Below are positions 53,930-63,107 of a stretch of DNA of 64,000 nucleotides, piece by piece. How positions within the stretch are numbered: the stretch's first letter is position 1; each line of letters begins with the position of its first letter. This DNA is from Arthrobacter sp. N199823 (lineage in GTDB: Bacteria > Actinomycetota > Actinomycetes > Actinomycetales > Micrococcaceae): contig NZ_PJIN01000003.1 in the NCBI RefSeq assembly GCF_002929705.1, forward strand, positions 496,001 through 560,000. Reading direction: 5' to 3'. Position numbers and translations under genes: made by a program. Under the pieces are notes generated by a model that saw nothing but the letters and a program-made list of their open reading frames with translations, was not told where the DNA came from and did not search any database.

Positions 53930-56900
53930 CTAGAGCAGCAGATCCGTGGGAGCCTGTTCGACGGAGAATTCCGACTGCCCCTTCTTGGGCTTATCTTTGC
54001 CCTTCTTATCCTTGACGGGACCGCTATTGTCCTCATCCGGAACCACAGCGGTGCCACCGGGGGTAACAATGACTGAGACAAACGTCTGCGTGCCTGCGTC
54101 GCCAAAGGATACCCGGCCCAGATAGTTACCCGGTGCCAGTCCGGTCCAGCTCAACGTGACGTTTCCGGACTTGCCGTTAGCCAGCTTGAGCGGGTTCGGT
54201 GAAACCTTGGCGTTGCCCGCATCTGCTCCGAGGATCGCGGCATCAACCGTGGCCTTGACAGCCCCGCCATCAGCGCTGGAGTACAGATTGGCCAGCACCT
54301 GGTAAGTCCCGGGGGCCGGATTGGTCAAGGTCAGCGTCTCACTCGAGGACGCCGTACGCACATCGCTGTACTGCCCCTTCGGGTTGAAGACGATCATGTC
54401 GTAATCGGCACCCTCATCCGCGGAGATGACCTGGAACTTGGCCAGCTCGGTTCCCTCCGGAACAACCACCTGCTTCAAGAAGTTTGAGGCGTTGTTGCCC
54501 ACAGCGAGCGGACCGGGAACCAACTCAATAGCACTGGAGTCAGCCTTGGACAGGCCATTGAGGCTCAAGGCCACAGGAGCGTTGGTACCGGAAACTACCG
54601 GAATCTTGCCACTGCTGTTGCCGTTATTGGTGCTGAAGCTGATCTCCGGCTGCACCAAAGCGGCCAACGGACGGACAGCAACCGGGGAGGTTACCGTAGC
54701 TCCGGCGCCCTGCCAGGTCAGGCTGCCCATGGCAAACGCGCCCAGGGCTGCCTTGTTGTTCTCGAAGGTGACCTTGAAGGTGCGCTGCTGGCCGGCCTGA
54801 GAGAAGTTCAGCACCGACGGGGTGACCTTGACATTGACGCCGGGGACGTTGGCGGTGGCCCGGTACAAGCCCGGAGTCAACGCCGTGACGGTGCGGGTGA
54901 CTGTGACCTTGCCGGCCAAAGAGCCCACCGCGAAGGATGCCACATTCATGTCACGCGGCGCGGTACTGCCGAGCCCGGGCATGCCCAGATCAATGCCGGT
55001 GCCCTGAATGAACTTCAGGTATTCGGTGTCACCGGCGTCATACACGAGCCCCGGCGTCAGCGCCTTGACCACGGCTGTCTGACCGGCACCTGTTGCAAAG
55101 AGATCGGTGTTCTTGCTGCCATCGGCATTGACCACATTCGTGGCCGTTGTCATCATGGCTGACTTGACCGCGGCCGGTGACCACGTAGGGTTCTTGGCCA
55201 TGACCAGTGCCGCGAAACCGGCAACATGCGGTGCAGCCATGGAGGTTCCGGACATCATGCCAAACTGGTCCCCACCGGTGGCAATGGGGGAGACCCCAGC
55301 CAGAACGGCGACGCCTGGAGCTGCAACATCGGGCTTGAGCAGATCAGAGCCGACTGCTTCCAGCGGGCCGCGGGAGGAGAAGCCTGCCACCTGCGGCTGC
55401 GGTGTTACCGGCAGTCCCGTGGTGTCATGGTCAACCAAAGCCACCAAAATGTCCGGGTTGGCCGCGATCTTGTCCTTGATGAGCTGTGTTGCTGGCGGGT
55501 TCACATGAATAGTAGGTACGGCGTGCAGGTCCACATCCTCGGAGGACGGGGTGACGTTGGTGAGGATCATGCCCACACCTCCTGCGCGCTTGACCTCGGC
55601 GCTCTTCGCCGTACGGTCAATCACACCGCGGTCACACACCACGATCTTCCCGGCAACTTTGCTGCCATCCAAGGTGTTGGGTCCACACAGCTCCGGGTTG
55701 GCCGCACCGGCGGCGGCTGCCGTGGTGGCAAGTATGACGTGGCTGGCGGGCACGCCCTGGCCCATCATGCTGGCGCCGCGGAACTTGCTGCCATCAGCGA
55801 ATTCCGCTGTGCCCTGAAGCTCGGAGGAGAAGGAGGTGGCAGCCACGGTGGTCAGCCACGGCGCGCCGTGGTTAACAGTGCCTGCCGTGGGGCCGGAGTT
55901 GCCAGCCGAGGCCGCCACAAAGATTCCGGCTGAGGTGGCTGAGAGGAAAGCCAAGGACACCGGGTCAGTGGTGGAGGTGGTGCTACCCGAGATGGAGTAG
56001 TTCAAGACATCCACGCCGTCCAGAATGGCCTGGTTGATGGCGGCAACAGCCGAGGAAGAGTAGCAGCCACCGGTGTCCGGATCGGTATCTTCCCAGCAAA
56101 TCTTGTAGATGGAGAGCTTGGCAGCTGGGGCAACACCACTGGTAACGCCCATGGCGCGGTCACCAATTTTTGCCTTGACATTGGCGTTACCGGCGGCAGT
56201 GCTTCCGGTGTGCGTGCCGTGGCTGGCAACGTCCACGGGTGAGAGAACTTCTTCGGGTGCCCTGTCCTGGGGTGCCACGTAGTTCAGGAAGTCATCGGCA
56301 AAGTAATGTGCGCTCAGGACCTTGGAGTTACAGGCACTGCCGTCGAAATCGGCTCCCGATTCCACGCCCTTCTGGCATTCGCCGGAGAAGGTGTCGCCGT
56401 TTGCCTTGAGCATGGCGATGTTGCCGTCATCGGTGCGGTAAGGGACGCCGACTACCGGGTCCCCCGTCAGCGGAAGGACCTCGTCACCGGCAAAGAACGG
56501 GCTCGACGGCGTGTAGCCGGTATCGATGATACCCACCACAATGCCTTCGCCAGCCTTGTTCTGCCCGCCGAAGTTCTTGTTCCAGCTGCCGTTCTTGCCG
56601 CTGAGACCAAGGAAATCGGTGCTGGAGTAATCAGGGGCGTTCTCCGTGTCCGGGGCAACGGTCAAGACGCTTGGGTCCTTGGCTAAGGCCAAGGCCTGGT
56701 CAGCGGTGAGATCCGCAGAAAAGCCATTGAGGGCGGCGGTAAAGGTGCGCTTTACCTTGACGTTTTCCGTCTTGGCAACGGCAGCTTGCTTGGTTTCAAG
56801 GTGCTTCTTGTACTTCTTAACCTCGGTGCGCGCCGAATCAAGCTTTTGCCCCGCCTGCGGCTTCGTGGCGGCAAGGCCAGCTGTGCCGCCGTCGTACATG

Positions 56901-57124
56901 GCGATGGGCTGCTCGGCGAGGACAACAATGTAGCGCCCGGCGGGGAAGCTCAAAGGGTCAACATTTGTTTGAGTGATACTGGGCATGCTCAGCTGGCTGG
57001 GGTTGGCCGATGCTGGCAGTGCCCCCACTGTGGCCAGTAGCAACGGCAGGCCGGCGCCAATCGCCACGACCTTCCGCAGTCCTGAGCTTCGAAAGAGAGT
57101 TCTTCCCGTTCGTTTCATGGTCAT
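53930..57124 (-). CDS. Large secreted subtilisin-like serine protease (S8)
   Basis: 1,064 residues. Signal peptide with cut near residue 40 (LPASA|NP). Inhibitor-I9-like propeptide about 60-160 (GRYIVVLAEQP, FTAALNGFSADLT). Catalytic triad Asp201 (VVGIIDTGY), His302 (ASHGTHTGS), Ser628 (MSGTSMAAPHVAG), oxyanion Asn409. A PA domain is inserted at about 440-575 (VAGKIVVCDRG), as in cucumisin-type subtilases. C-terminal beta domains from about 700 on, ending in a Lys/Asp-rich tail (DKKGKDKPKKG). No LPXTG motif. It should degrade proteins outside the cell. Weak AAAGG site 10 nt before the ATG. Confidence 0.93.
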   Translation of the reverse strand: MTMKRTGRTLFRSSGLRKVVAIGAGLPLLLATVGALPASANPSQLSMPSITQTNVDPLSFPAGRYIVVLAEQPIAMYDGGTAGLAATKPQAGQKLDSARTEVKKYKKHLETKQAAVAKTENVKVKRTFTAALNGFSADLTADQALALAKDPSVLTVAPDTENAPDYSSTDFLGLSGKNGSWNKNFGGQNKAGEGIVVGIIDTGYTPSSPFFAGDEVLPLTGDPVVGVPYRTDDGNIAMLKANGDTFSGECQKGVESGADFDGSACNSKVLSAHYFADDFLNYVAPQDRAPEEVLSPVDVASHGTHTGSTAAGNANVKAKIGDRAMGVTSGVAPAAKLSIYKICWEDTDPDTGGCYSSSAVAAINQAILDGVDVLNYSISGSTTSTTDPVSLAFLSATSAGIFVAASAGNSGPTAGTVNHGAPWLTTVAATSFSSELQGTAEFADGSKFRGASMMGQGVPASHVILATTAAAAGAANPELCGPNTLDGSKVAGKIVVCDRGVIDRTAKSAEVKRAGGVGMILTNVTPSSEDVDLHAVPTIHVNPPATQLIKDKIAANPDILVALVDHDTTGLPVTPQPQVAGFSSRGPLEAVGSDLLKPDVAAPGVAVLAGVSPIATGGDQFGMMSGTSMAAPHVAGFAALVMAKNPTWSPAAVKSAMMTTATNVVNADGSKNTDLFATGAGQTAVVKALTPGLVYDAGDTEYLKFIQGTGIDLGMPGLGSTAPRDMNVASFAVGSLAGKVTVTRTVTALTPGLYRATANVPGVNVKVTPSVLNFSQAGQQRTFKVTFENNKAALGAFAMGSLTWQGAGATVTSPVAVRPLAALVQPEISFSTNNGNSSGKIPVVSGTNAPVALSLNGLSKADSSAIELVPGPLAVGNNASNFLKQVVVPEGTELAKFQVISADEGADYDMIVFNPKGQYSDVRTASSSETLTLTNPAPGTYQVLANLYSSADGGAVKATVDAAILGADAGNAKVSPNPLKLANGKSGNVTLSWTGLAPGNYLGRVSFGDAGTQTFVSVIVTPGGTAVVPDEDNSGPVKDKKGKDKPKKGQSEFSVEQAPTDLLL

Positions 57125-57435
57125 GGTGCGGTGAACCTTTCAACAGGATCTACGTGCGGCCTCTTGCCTCACGGGTGCAACATGGCAAGACGGCAGACAA
57201 CTTTGACAAGTGATGAACGAGTGCCCAAAGCGCTGTGAGCCGACGAAGCCAACGGGAAAAGGCTACCGATCGGTAGCCTGCTTGTGACCCCTAACACAGC
57301 CGCAAATCAAGGAACTAGCCGTAAAGCTAGGGCAAGCACTGTCTTTTGGCATAGAAGTGCAGCCGAATGGATCAAGCGCCTGCCTAGCTCTTGACAGGAT
57401 TAATCGAATTAACGGTCCTAATCGACGTGACGGCT
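57125..57435 (-). other. 311-bp region upstream of the subtilase gene
   Basis: It holds the perfect palindrome at 57261-57278 and a small CTAGC/GCTAG repeat near 57315-57330. No gene is seen and no clear promoter could be chosen. It also includes the 3' end of the mshA transcript, without an obvious terminator. Confidence 0.5.
57261..57278. promoter_or_regulatory. Perfect 18-bp palindrome, candidate TetR-type operator
   Basis: GGCTACCGATCGGTAGCC reads the same on both strands, without a loop. The core CTACCGATCGGTAG is the style of TetR-family operators. It lies about 140 bp upstream of the subtilase start. No TetR gene is in the window. Confidence 0.6.
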
Positions 57436-58686
57436 CTAGCAGCCTGGCGGGGCGATGTATTGGTAGGTCAAGGCCAAGTCATAGCTCAACACCGTGTGCG
57501 CGGCGGTTTGTTCCCAGCCAAATTGGCCGGCAAAAACAGAGGCGGCGCGGCCCATATCGATGCGAGTTTCGCTGAAGTCATGCAGGGAGGCGATCGCCTC
57601 GGCCCAGAGCTGCGGGGACCTGCCCTCGACCAGCAAGCCGGTGCGTCCATCGCTGACTGCGCGGGGGAGACCTCCAACATTCGTGGCAATCACCGGGGTG
57701 CCGCAGGCCTGGGCTTCCAAGGCGACCAAGCCGAAGGATTCACTCGAAGAGGGCACGGCCACAACGCTGGCACTGCGGTACCAATCGGCTAGTTTACTGG
57801 CCTCCACGGGAGGGTAGATGGTGGCGGAATCCTGCAGGCCACACTCTTCGATGAGTGCTTGAAGATCATATTTGTCAGAGCCGCTGCGAGAGCCCAGAAA
57901 GGAAAGCTGCAGGTCAATGTCGGGGCGTTGCGCCCGCAAGATGGCGGCGGCCTTGACTAAAACGTGGGGACCCTTGAGGCGTTGCAACCGCCCAGCGAAG
58001 ACAACGTGGAAGCGTCCGGGGGCAATGCCCAGATCCTGCCGCGATCGGTCCCGGAAGGCCGGCTTGAATATTTTCAAGTCCACACCGGGAGAGACCACAT
58101 CGATGCGTTGTTCACAGCCATCGTAGTGGCGCTCCAGCTCAGCGGCCTCGGCTGTAGTGTTGGCGATCAGCCGCGTTGCCGCGGCCACAATGTGCTGTTC
58201 GCCGTCCTCGCGCACACCGGGTTCGGCGCTCTGACCCTGAGGCAGGTGCTGATTCTTCACCCGCGCCATGGTGTGCATGGTGTGGACGAGCGGGAGATCC
58301 AGGCGTTTGGCTGCCAGGATTCCGGCCATCCCAGAAACCCAATAGTGGGAGTGGATGACCCGAACGGGTTCCCCCGGCAGGGCACTGACGTGATCGGCGA
58401 CGGCGTCGGCCATTTCCGTGATCAGCTCAGGGAGAGCTTCCTTGGACACCTTGCCGAAGGGACCCGCCACAATATGGTGGACCGATACCAGGGAGTCCAG
58501 CGCAACGGTTTCAGGCTGATCGGGCGAGGTGCGGCGGGTGTAAATGTCCACCGCCACGCCCGTTGCCGCGAGTTCCAGTGCCAGCGCCCGAACGTAGACG
58601 TTCATGCCGCCAGCGTCACCGCCACCGGGCTGATCCAGCGGTGAGGTGTGGAGGGAAAGCATGGCGACGCGCCGAATCTGATGCAT
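57436..58686 (-). CDS. mshA: D-inositol-3-phosphate glycosyltransferase MshA
   Basis: 416 residues, GT4 family. N-terminal RRVAMLSLHTSPLDQPGGGD then AGGMNVYVRALALELA is the MshA substrate-loop signature. GRLQRLKGPHVLVKAAA and the nucleotide motif SSSESFGLVALEAQACGTPV follow. It joins GlcNAc from UDP-GlcNAc to inositol-3-phosphate, the first step of mycothiol synthesis. AGGAGAGGAA gives a ribosome site. Its two substrates come from the GlmS/GlmM route and Ino1, all coded in this window. Confidence 0.92.
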   Translation of the reverse strand: MHQIRRVAMLSLHTSPLDQPGGGDAGGMNVYVRALALELAATGVAVDIYTRRTSPDQPETVALDSLVSVHHIVAGPFGKVSKEALPELITEMADAVADHVSALPGEPVRVIHSHYWVSGMAGILAAKRLDLPLVHTMHTMARVKNQHLPQGQSAEPGVREDGEQHIVAAATRLIANTTAEAAELERHYDGCEQRIDVVSPGVDLKIFKPAFRDRSRQDLGIAPGRFHVVFAGRLQRLKGPHVLVKAAAILRAQRPDIDLQLSFLGSRSGSDKYDLQALIEECGLQDSATIYPPVEASKLADWYRSASVVAVPSSSESFGLVALEAQACGTPVIATNVGGLPRAVSDGRTGLLVEGRSPQLWAEAIASLHDFSETRIDMGRAASVFAGQFGWEQTAAHTVLSYDLALTYQYIAPPGC

Positions 58687-58849
58687 GGCGTTCCTCTCCT
58701 ACTGAACTGTGGCGAACCCTGCCGAACACTACTGGTCCGGGACGTTCAGTGTGTCAATAACTGAATCAATCTTGCCACTGCCAGCAGCTCCAAGCTAGCC
58801 GAGGTGGCAGTGCGGCCCCAAGATTGCGCAGCTGGCCTGCTGAGAGGGC

Positions 58850-58862
58850 TAAAATGGATGGG
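58850..58862 (+). promoter_or_regulatory. Leaderless promoter of alr
   Basis: TAAAAT at 58850-58855 lies 6 nt before the alr GTG; no ribosome site in between. Confidence 0.55.
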
Positions 58863-60088
58863 TGAGCCACTTAGTTGTGCCGGTTCCCGCGCCTGCTACA
58901 GGCCCTGAACGGCAAGCCATCATTGACCTGTCCGCAATCGCCAACAACATCCGCCACCTCCGTGAAATCGTCGCCCCGGCGAAGTTCATGGCCGTGGTGA
59001 AGGCCGACGCCTACGGGCACGGCATGATCGAGGTGGCCCGCACGGCTGTTGCTGCCGGGGCAGGGTGGCTGGGCACGGCCCACGTCAGTGAGGGCTTGGC
59101 CCTCCGCGCCGCGGGCATTGACGTGCCCGTGCTTTCGTGGCTGCACACCCCAGACACGGACTTCGAAGCCGCTGTGGCCGCTGACATTGATCTGGGGTGC
59201 TCCGGCTGGGAGCTGGAACATATTGTGGCGGCGGTCCGGGCCCGGCAGCACCCCGCCCGTGTGCACCTGAAAATTGATACGGGCCTGGGCCGTAACGGCA
59301 GCACTCAAGAAGACTGGCCGGCGCTGGTTGCCGCGGCCGTGGCCTACCAGGCGGAGGGGTTGCTGCGCGTTGTTGGCGTTTTCAGCCACCTCGCCGTGGC
59401 CGACGAGCCCGAACGTACCGAGACGGATGAACAATTGGCCCGTTTCCGTGAGGCCGTGGCCATTGCCGAACAAGCCGGGGCCTGGCTGGAAGTTCGCCAT
59501 ATTGCCAACTCACCCGCCGCCATGTCCCGGCCCGATTCGCACTTTGATCTTGTCCGCGTGGGGCTGGGCATCTACGGCCTGTCACCCTTTGCCGACCGCA
59601 CCTCCGCGCAGCTGAGCTTGGTCCCGGCCATGACATTGCAAACCCAAATTGCCAACTGCAAGGACGTGTCCGCCGGCCAGGGCATCTCTTACGGGCTCAA
59701 CTACAGCACCACAGAACCCACCACGCTGGGTCTTGTTCCGCTGGGCTATGCCGATGGTATTCCGCGCGTCGCCAGCGGAGGCCCCGTCCGTGTCAACGGC
59801 ATCACCTACCCCGTGGTGGGGCGGATTGCCATGGACCAGATGGTGATTGACCTGGGTCCGCACGGCCGCGATGGCTTTGCCCAGGCCGCTGTTCCGGGCT
59901 CTGCTTTGGGCGCCACCGCTGAGCTGTTTGGCAACGGGCACGACGGCGGACCCCTCGTTGAGCAGTGGGCGGCGGCTGCCGGGAGCATCAACTATGAGAT
60001 CGTGACCCGGATCAGCCAGCGGGTACCGCGGCGCTATGTTGGCGGGGCCGAGACCGGTGGCGCAGTGCAGGCAGGTGGCGCTGCGTGA
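58862..60088 (+). CDS. alr: Alanine racemase
   Basis: 408 residues starting at a GTG (MSHLVVPVPAPATGPERQAI). The PLP-binding Lys47 is in AVVKADAYGHG and the catalytic Tyr277 in ISYGLNYS; VGRIAMDQMVIDLG is conserved. It makes D-alanine for peptidoglycan, the residue removed again by the VanY-like enzyme. Its stop overlaps tsaE. Confidence 0.95.
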   Translation: MSHLVVPVPAPATGPERQAIIDLSAIANNIRHLREIVAPAKFMAVVKADAYGHGMIEVARTAVAAGAGWLGTAHVSEGLALRAAGIDVPVLSWLHTPDTDFEAAVAADIDLGCSGWELEHIVAAVRARQHPARVHLKIDTGLGRNGSTQEDWPALVAAAVAYQAEGLLRVVGVFSHLAVADEPERTETDEQLARFREAVAIAEQAGAWLEVRHIANSPAAMSRPDSHFDLVRVGLGIYGLSPFADRTSAQLSLVPAMTLQTQIANCKDVSAGQGISYGLNYSTTEPTTLGLVPLGYADGIPRVASGGPVRVNGITYPVVGRIAMDQMVIDLGPHGRDGFAQAAVPGSALGATAELFGNGHDGGPLVEQWAAAAGSINYEIVTRISQRVPRRYVGGAETGGAVQAGGAA

Positions 60089-60705
60089 TGGCCTGGGAAT
60101 TTTCCACCAGCACTGCTGCGCAAACCCAGCAGTTGGCCGAGAACCTGGCCAGGCTGCTGCAGGCAGGCGATCTGATCATCCTCAGCGGAGAACTGGGTGC
60201 CGGAAAAACCACGTTCACCCAAGGCCTCGGCCGGAGCCTTGGCGTGCGCGAAGGCATCATTTCGCCCACCTTTGTGTTGGTGCGCATCCACCCCAATTTG
60301 CCTGACGGGCCCAACCCGGGCGGCCCCGATCTGGTCCACGTTGACGCCTACCGCTTGGGTTCGCCCGGCGAAATTGATGACATTGACCTGGAAAACACCA
60401 TGGACAGCTCCGTGACAGTGGTGGAGTGGGGTGCCGAACGGGTGGAGCATCTGGCCGCCAGCCGGCTGGAAATCGAGCTGGTGCGCGCGGTGGGTGGCGA
60501 CACTCCAGCAGCTGGCACGCCCGCAGCTGGCACGGGTGGAACGGGTGCCTCCGACGTCGAGGGTACCGATGCGCTCGAGGGCACCTTTGACTTCACCGAC
60601 GAAGACGACGACGAACCCCGCACCTTGCGCTTGCACGCAGTGGGGCCGCGCTGGGAAGGCACCGACTTTTCGGCGCTGGGCCAGCTTGTGAACACAACAG
60701 AATAG
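60088..60705 (+). CDS. tsaE: tRNA t6A synthesis ATPase TsaE
   Basis: 205 residues from the ATG overlapping the alr stop (TGATG); a GTG one codon earlier is possible. Walker A GELGAGKTT has Lys40; SPTFVLVRIH and HVDAYRLGSPGEIDDIDLE follow, then VVEWGAERVEHL. An insertion near 142-180 holds a repeated PAAGT unit and an acidic stretch (DFTDEDDDEP), longer than in most TsaE. Works with TsaB and TsaD on the modification of tRNA A37. Confidence 0.92.
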   Translation: MAWEFSTSTAAQTQQLAENLARLLQAGDLIILSGELGAGKTTFTQGLGRSLGVREGIISPTFVLVRIHPNLPDGPNPGGPDLVHVDAYRLGSPGEIDDIDLENTMDSSVTVVEWGAERVEHLAASRLEIELVRAVGGDTPAAGTPAAGTGGTGASDVEGTDALEGTFDFTDEDDDEPRTLRLHAVGPRWEGTDFSALGQLVNTTE

Positions 60706-60714
60706 ATGTAAAAA

Positions 60715-61449
60715 GTGCGAATCCTGACTATTGACACCTCCGCTATCGCCAGCGCCGCGTTGCTCGACTTTGACCCCCTGGACCCGGTCCGAACGGCGGA
60801 ACTGGTGGCCAATTTTGCCACCACCGATACCCGCAGCCATGCCGAAGTACTGGCCCCTGGCGTGCAGTCACTGTTCACCGACCCCGTGACGGAGGGTCCG
60901 GCCTTGGATGCCATTGTGGTGGGCACGGGCCCAGGTCCGTTCACGGGTCTGCGTTCCGGAATTACCATGGCCCGCACACTCAGCTTCACGTGGAGTGTCC
61001 CTTTGTACGGGATGATGAGTCTGGACGCGTTGGCGCATCAGGTTTTTGATGCCCCTGCTTACCGTGACGGGCGTGCTGTGGGTCCGCTGGCTATGCGTGA
61101 CTTTGTGGTGGCTACTGACGCACGGCGCAAGGAAGTTTACTGGGCGCGGTACAGTGCCGGGGCCCAACTGCTGGATGGGCCCCATGTTGGTTCTGCCGAG
61201 GAGATCAGCAGCGTTCAGGTGTTTGGGGCGGGAGCTGGACTGTATGAAGAGGTCCTGACCGCCAACGGTTGTGAGGTCTACCCACTGTTTGCCGATGCCC
61301 AGCCCACAGCACTTGAACTGGGCCGCGCAGCCGCGCGCAAGATCGCCGCGGCAGGCTCCCTGGCCGGTGCCGGACTCCTGGATTCCACTCCGCTTTACCT
61401 GCGTGAGTCCGATGCCAAGGTTCCCGGTCCCCGGAAGCGGGCACTCTAG
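60715..61449 (+). CDS. tsaB: tRNA t6A synthesis protein TsaB
   Basis: 244 residues, start at GTG (MRILTIDTSAIASAALLDFD). ASKHA-fold scaffold protein with GTGPGPFTGLRSGITMAR. It pairs with TsaD (62.0 kb). No clear ribosome site lies before the GTG, so translation may be coupled to tsaE or restart from a short AT-rich leader. Confidence 0.92.
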   Translation: MRILTIDTSAIASAALLDFDPLDPVRTAELVANFATTDTRSHAEVLAPGVQSLFTDPVTEGPALDAIVVGTGPGPFTGLRSGITMARTLSFTWSVPLYGMMSLDALAHQVFDAPAYRDGRAVGPLAMRDFVVATDARRKEVYWARYSAGAQLLDGPHVGSAEEISSVQVFGAGAGLYEEVLTANGCEVYPLFADAQPTALELGRAAARKIAAAGSLAGAGLLDSTPLYLRESDAKVPGPRKRAL

Positions 61450-62007
61450 ATGAGTTGCGGAACGCACCAGCCGGCTGTTCTGCGCGACATGGAGCCAGCG
61501 GACATTGACTTCATCACAGCCCTTGATCAGCAGCTCTTTGGGATCGATTCCTGGCCCCGGACCATGTTTGTTGATGAGCTGGCTCAGCCAGAAACCCGGC
61601 GGTACATCATCGCGGAGCTGCCATCCGCCGTCGAACATCAGGCCAAGAGATGCCAGGACACAGCAAACCAGGGTAGCGAAGGCCTGGAGATGACGGTGGC
61701 TGGCTATGCCGGCTTGATGTGTGTGCCACCCATCGGCGACATTCAAACCATTGGCGTGCTGCCGGAATTTGAGGGTCGCGGCATTGCCCGGGCCATGATG
61801 GACGAGCTCATTGCCGAGGCGCGGCGGCGTGGCGCCGAGAACATCATGCTGGAGGTCAGCTCCACCAATCCGCGGGCGCAGCGGCTATACCAGCGCTACG
61901 GTTTTGAACACATTCATACGCGGCGCAGGTATTACCGCGACGGTTCGGACGGGCTCATTATGCGCCTGCAGCTGCCCGTTTCCACCACTTCGAAGGACCC
62001 CTCATGA
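61450..62007 (+). CDS. rimI: Ribosomal-protein-S18-alanine N-acetyltransferase RimI
   Basis: 185 residues, GNAT family, starting directly after the tsaB stop. Acetyl-CoA loop [17 protein letters not shown] and the C-terminal motif [20 protein letters not shown] are typical of RimI. A stretch at about 60-80 ([17 protein letters not shown]) is a loop insertion. Neighbouring t6A genes are the normal actinobacterial context. Overlaps tsaD by 4 bp. Confidence 0.92.
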   Translation: MSCGTHQPAVLRDMEPADIDFITALDQQLFGIDSWPRTMFVDELAQPETRRYIIAELPSAVEHQAKRCQDTANQGSEGLEMTVAGYAGLMCVPPIGDIQTIGVLPEFEGRGIARAMMDELIAEARRRGAENIMLEVSSTNPRAQRLYQRYGFEHIHTRRRYYRDGSDGLIMRLQLPVSTTSKDPS

Positions 62008-63095
62008 ACCAGTCCAACCCGCTGATCCTCGGGATTGAATCATCGTGCGATGAAACCGGCGTGGGACTGGTGCGTGGCACCGAATTGTTGACCAACACCG
62101 TCTCATCCTCCATGGAGGAGCACGTTCGCTTCGGCGGAGTCATCCCGGAAATTGCCTCGCGGGCACACCTTGACGCGTTCGTGCCGACCCTGGCCGCCGC
62201 GCTCGCCGATGCCGGCGTGAGCCTCGAAGACGTGGACGCAATTGCGGTCACGAGTGGTCCCGGTCTGGCCGGTGCGCTCATGGTGGGCGTCAGCGCAGCC
62301 AAGGCGCTCGCGCTGGCCACGGGCAAACCGCTGTACGCCATCAACCACCTCGTGGCACACGTGGGCGTGGGCTTATTGGATGAGTCCATTGCGGCCGTGT
62401 ACGACGGCGGGGCCCTCCCTGAGAATCTTGGTGCCCTTTTGGTTTCCGGCGGACATACCGAGATCCTGCGGGTGCGCAGCATCGCCTCCGATGTTGAGTT
62501 GCTCGGTGCCACCATTGACGACGCCGCAGGGGAGGCCTTTGACAAGGTGGCCCGGCTGTTGGGGCTGAACTACCCCGGCGGCCCCGCTATTGACCGTTTG
62601 GCCAAGGAAGGCAATGCCAAGGCCGTGCGATTCCCGCGCGGGCTGACTATGCCCAAGTACATGGGCACGGCCGAGGCCCCCGGTCCGCACCGCTACGATT
62701 TCTCCTTCTCCGGGCTCAAGACCGCCGTGGCCCGCTGCGTGGAAGGCTACGAAGCGCGCGGTGAGGCGGTCCCCGTGGCCGATATCGCGGCGTCGTTCCA
62801 GGAAGCCGTGTTGGATGTCATCACCGCTAAAGCAGTGCTGGCCTGCCGCGAACAGGGCATCACCACGCTGTTGCTGGGCGGCGGTGTAGCTGCCAATTCA
62901 CGGTTGCGGGAACTGGCCGGGCAGCGGTGCGCATCCGCCGGGATCGCGCTCCTGGTCCCGAAGCTCTCGCTCTGCACCGACAACGGTGCCATGGTTGCGG
63001 CCCTGGGTGCGCAACTGGTCATGAATGGCGTGGCCCCGAGTGATCTGTCCTTTGCACCGGATTCCTCCATGCCGGTGAGCCGCATCAGCCTCTGA
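62004..63095 (+). CDS. tsaD: tRNA t6A synthesis threonylcarbamoyltransferase TsaD
   Basis: 363 residues. [17 protein letters not shown] at the start, [13 protein letters not shown], the metal motif HLVAH (His115, His119), and [14 protein letters not shown] near the C-terminus. It transfers the threonylcarbamoyl group to A37 of ANN-reading tRNAs. ATG overlaps the rimI stop. Confidence 0.95.
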   Translation: MNQSNPLILGIESSCDETGVGLVRGTELLTNTVSSSMEEHVRFGGVIPEIASRAHLDAFVPTLAAALADAGVSLEDVDAIAVTSGPGLAGALMVGVSAAKALALATGKPLYAINHLVAHVGVGLLDESIAAVYDGGALPENLGALLVSGGHTEILRVRSIASDVELLGATIDDAAGEAFDKVARLLGLNYPGGPAIDRLAKEGNAKAVRFPRGLTMPKYMGTAEAPGPHRYDFSFSGLKTAVARCVEGYEARGEAVPVADIAASFQEAVLDVITAKAVLACREQGITTLLLGGGVAANSRLRELAGQRCASAGIALLVPKLSLCTDNGAMVAALGAQLVMNGVAPSDLSFAPDSSMPVSRISL

Positions 63096-63107
63096 CCCAG
63101 ATCGACG

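Noticed and set aside
53111-57124. Toxin-antitoxin interpretation of the lipoprotein and subtilase pair
   Set aside because: The genes are convergent and differ greatly in size, and the protease has a signal peptide and propeptide; an inhibitor-protease relation fits better.
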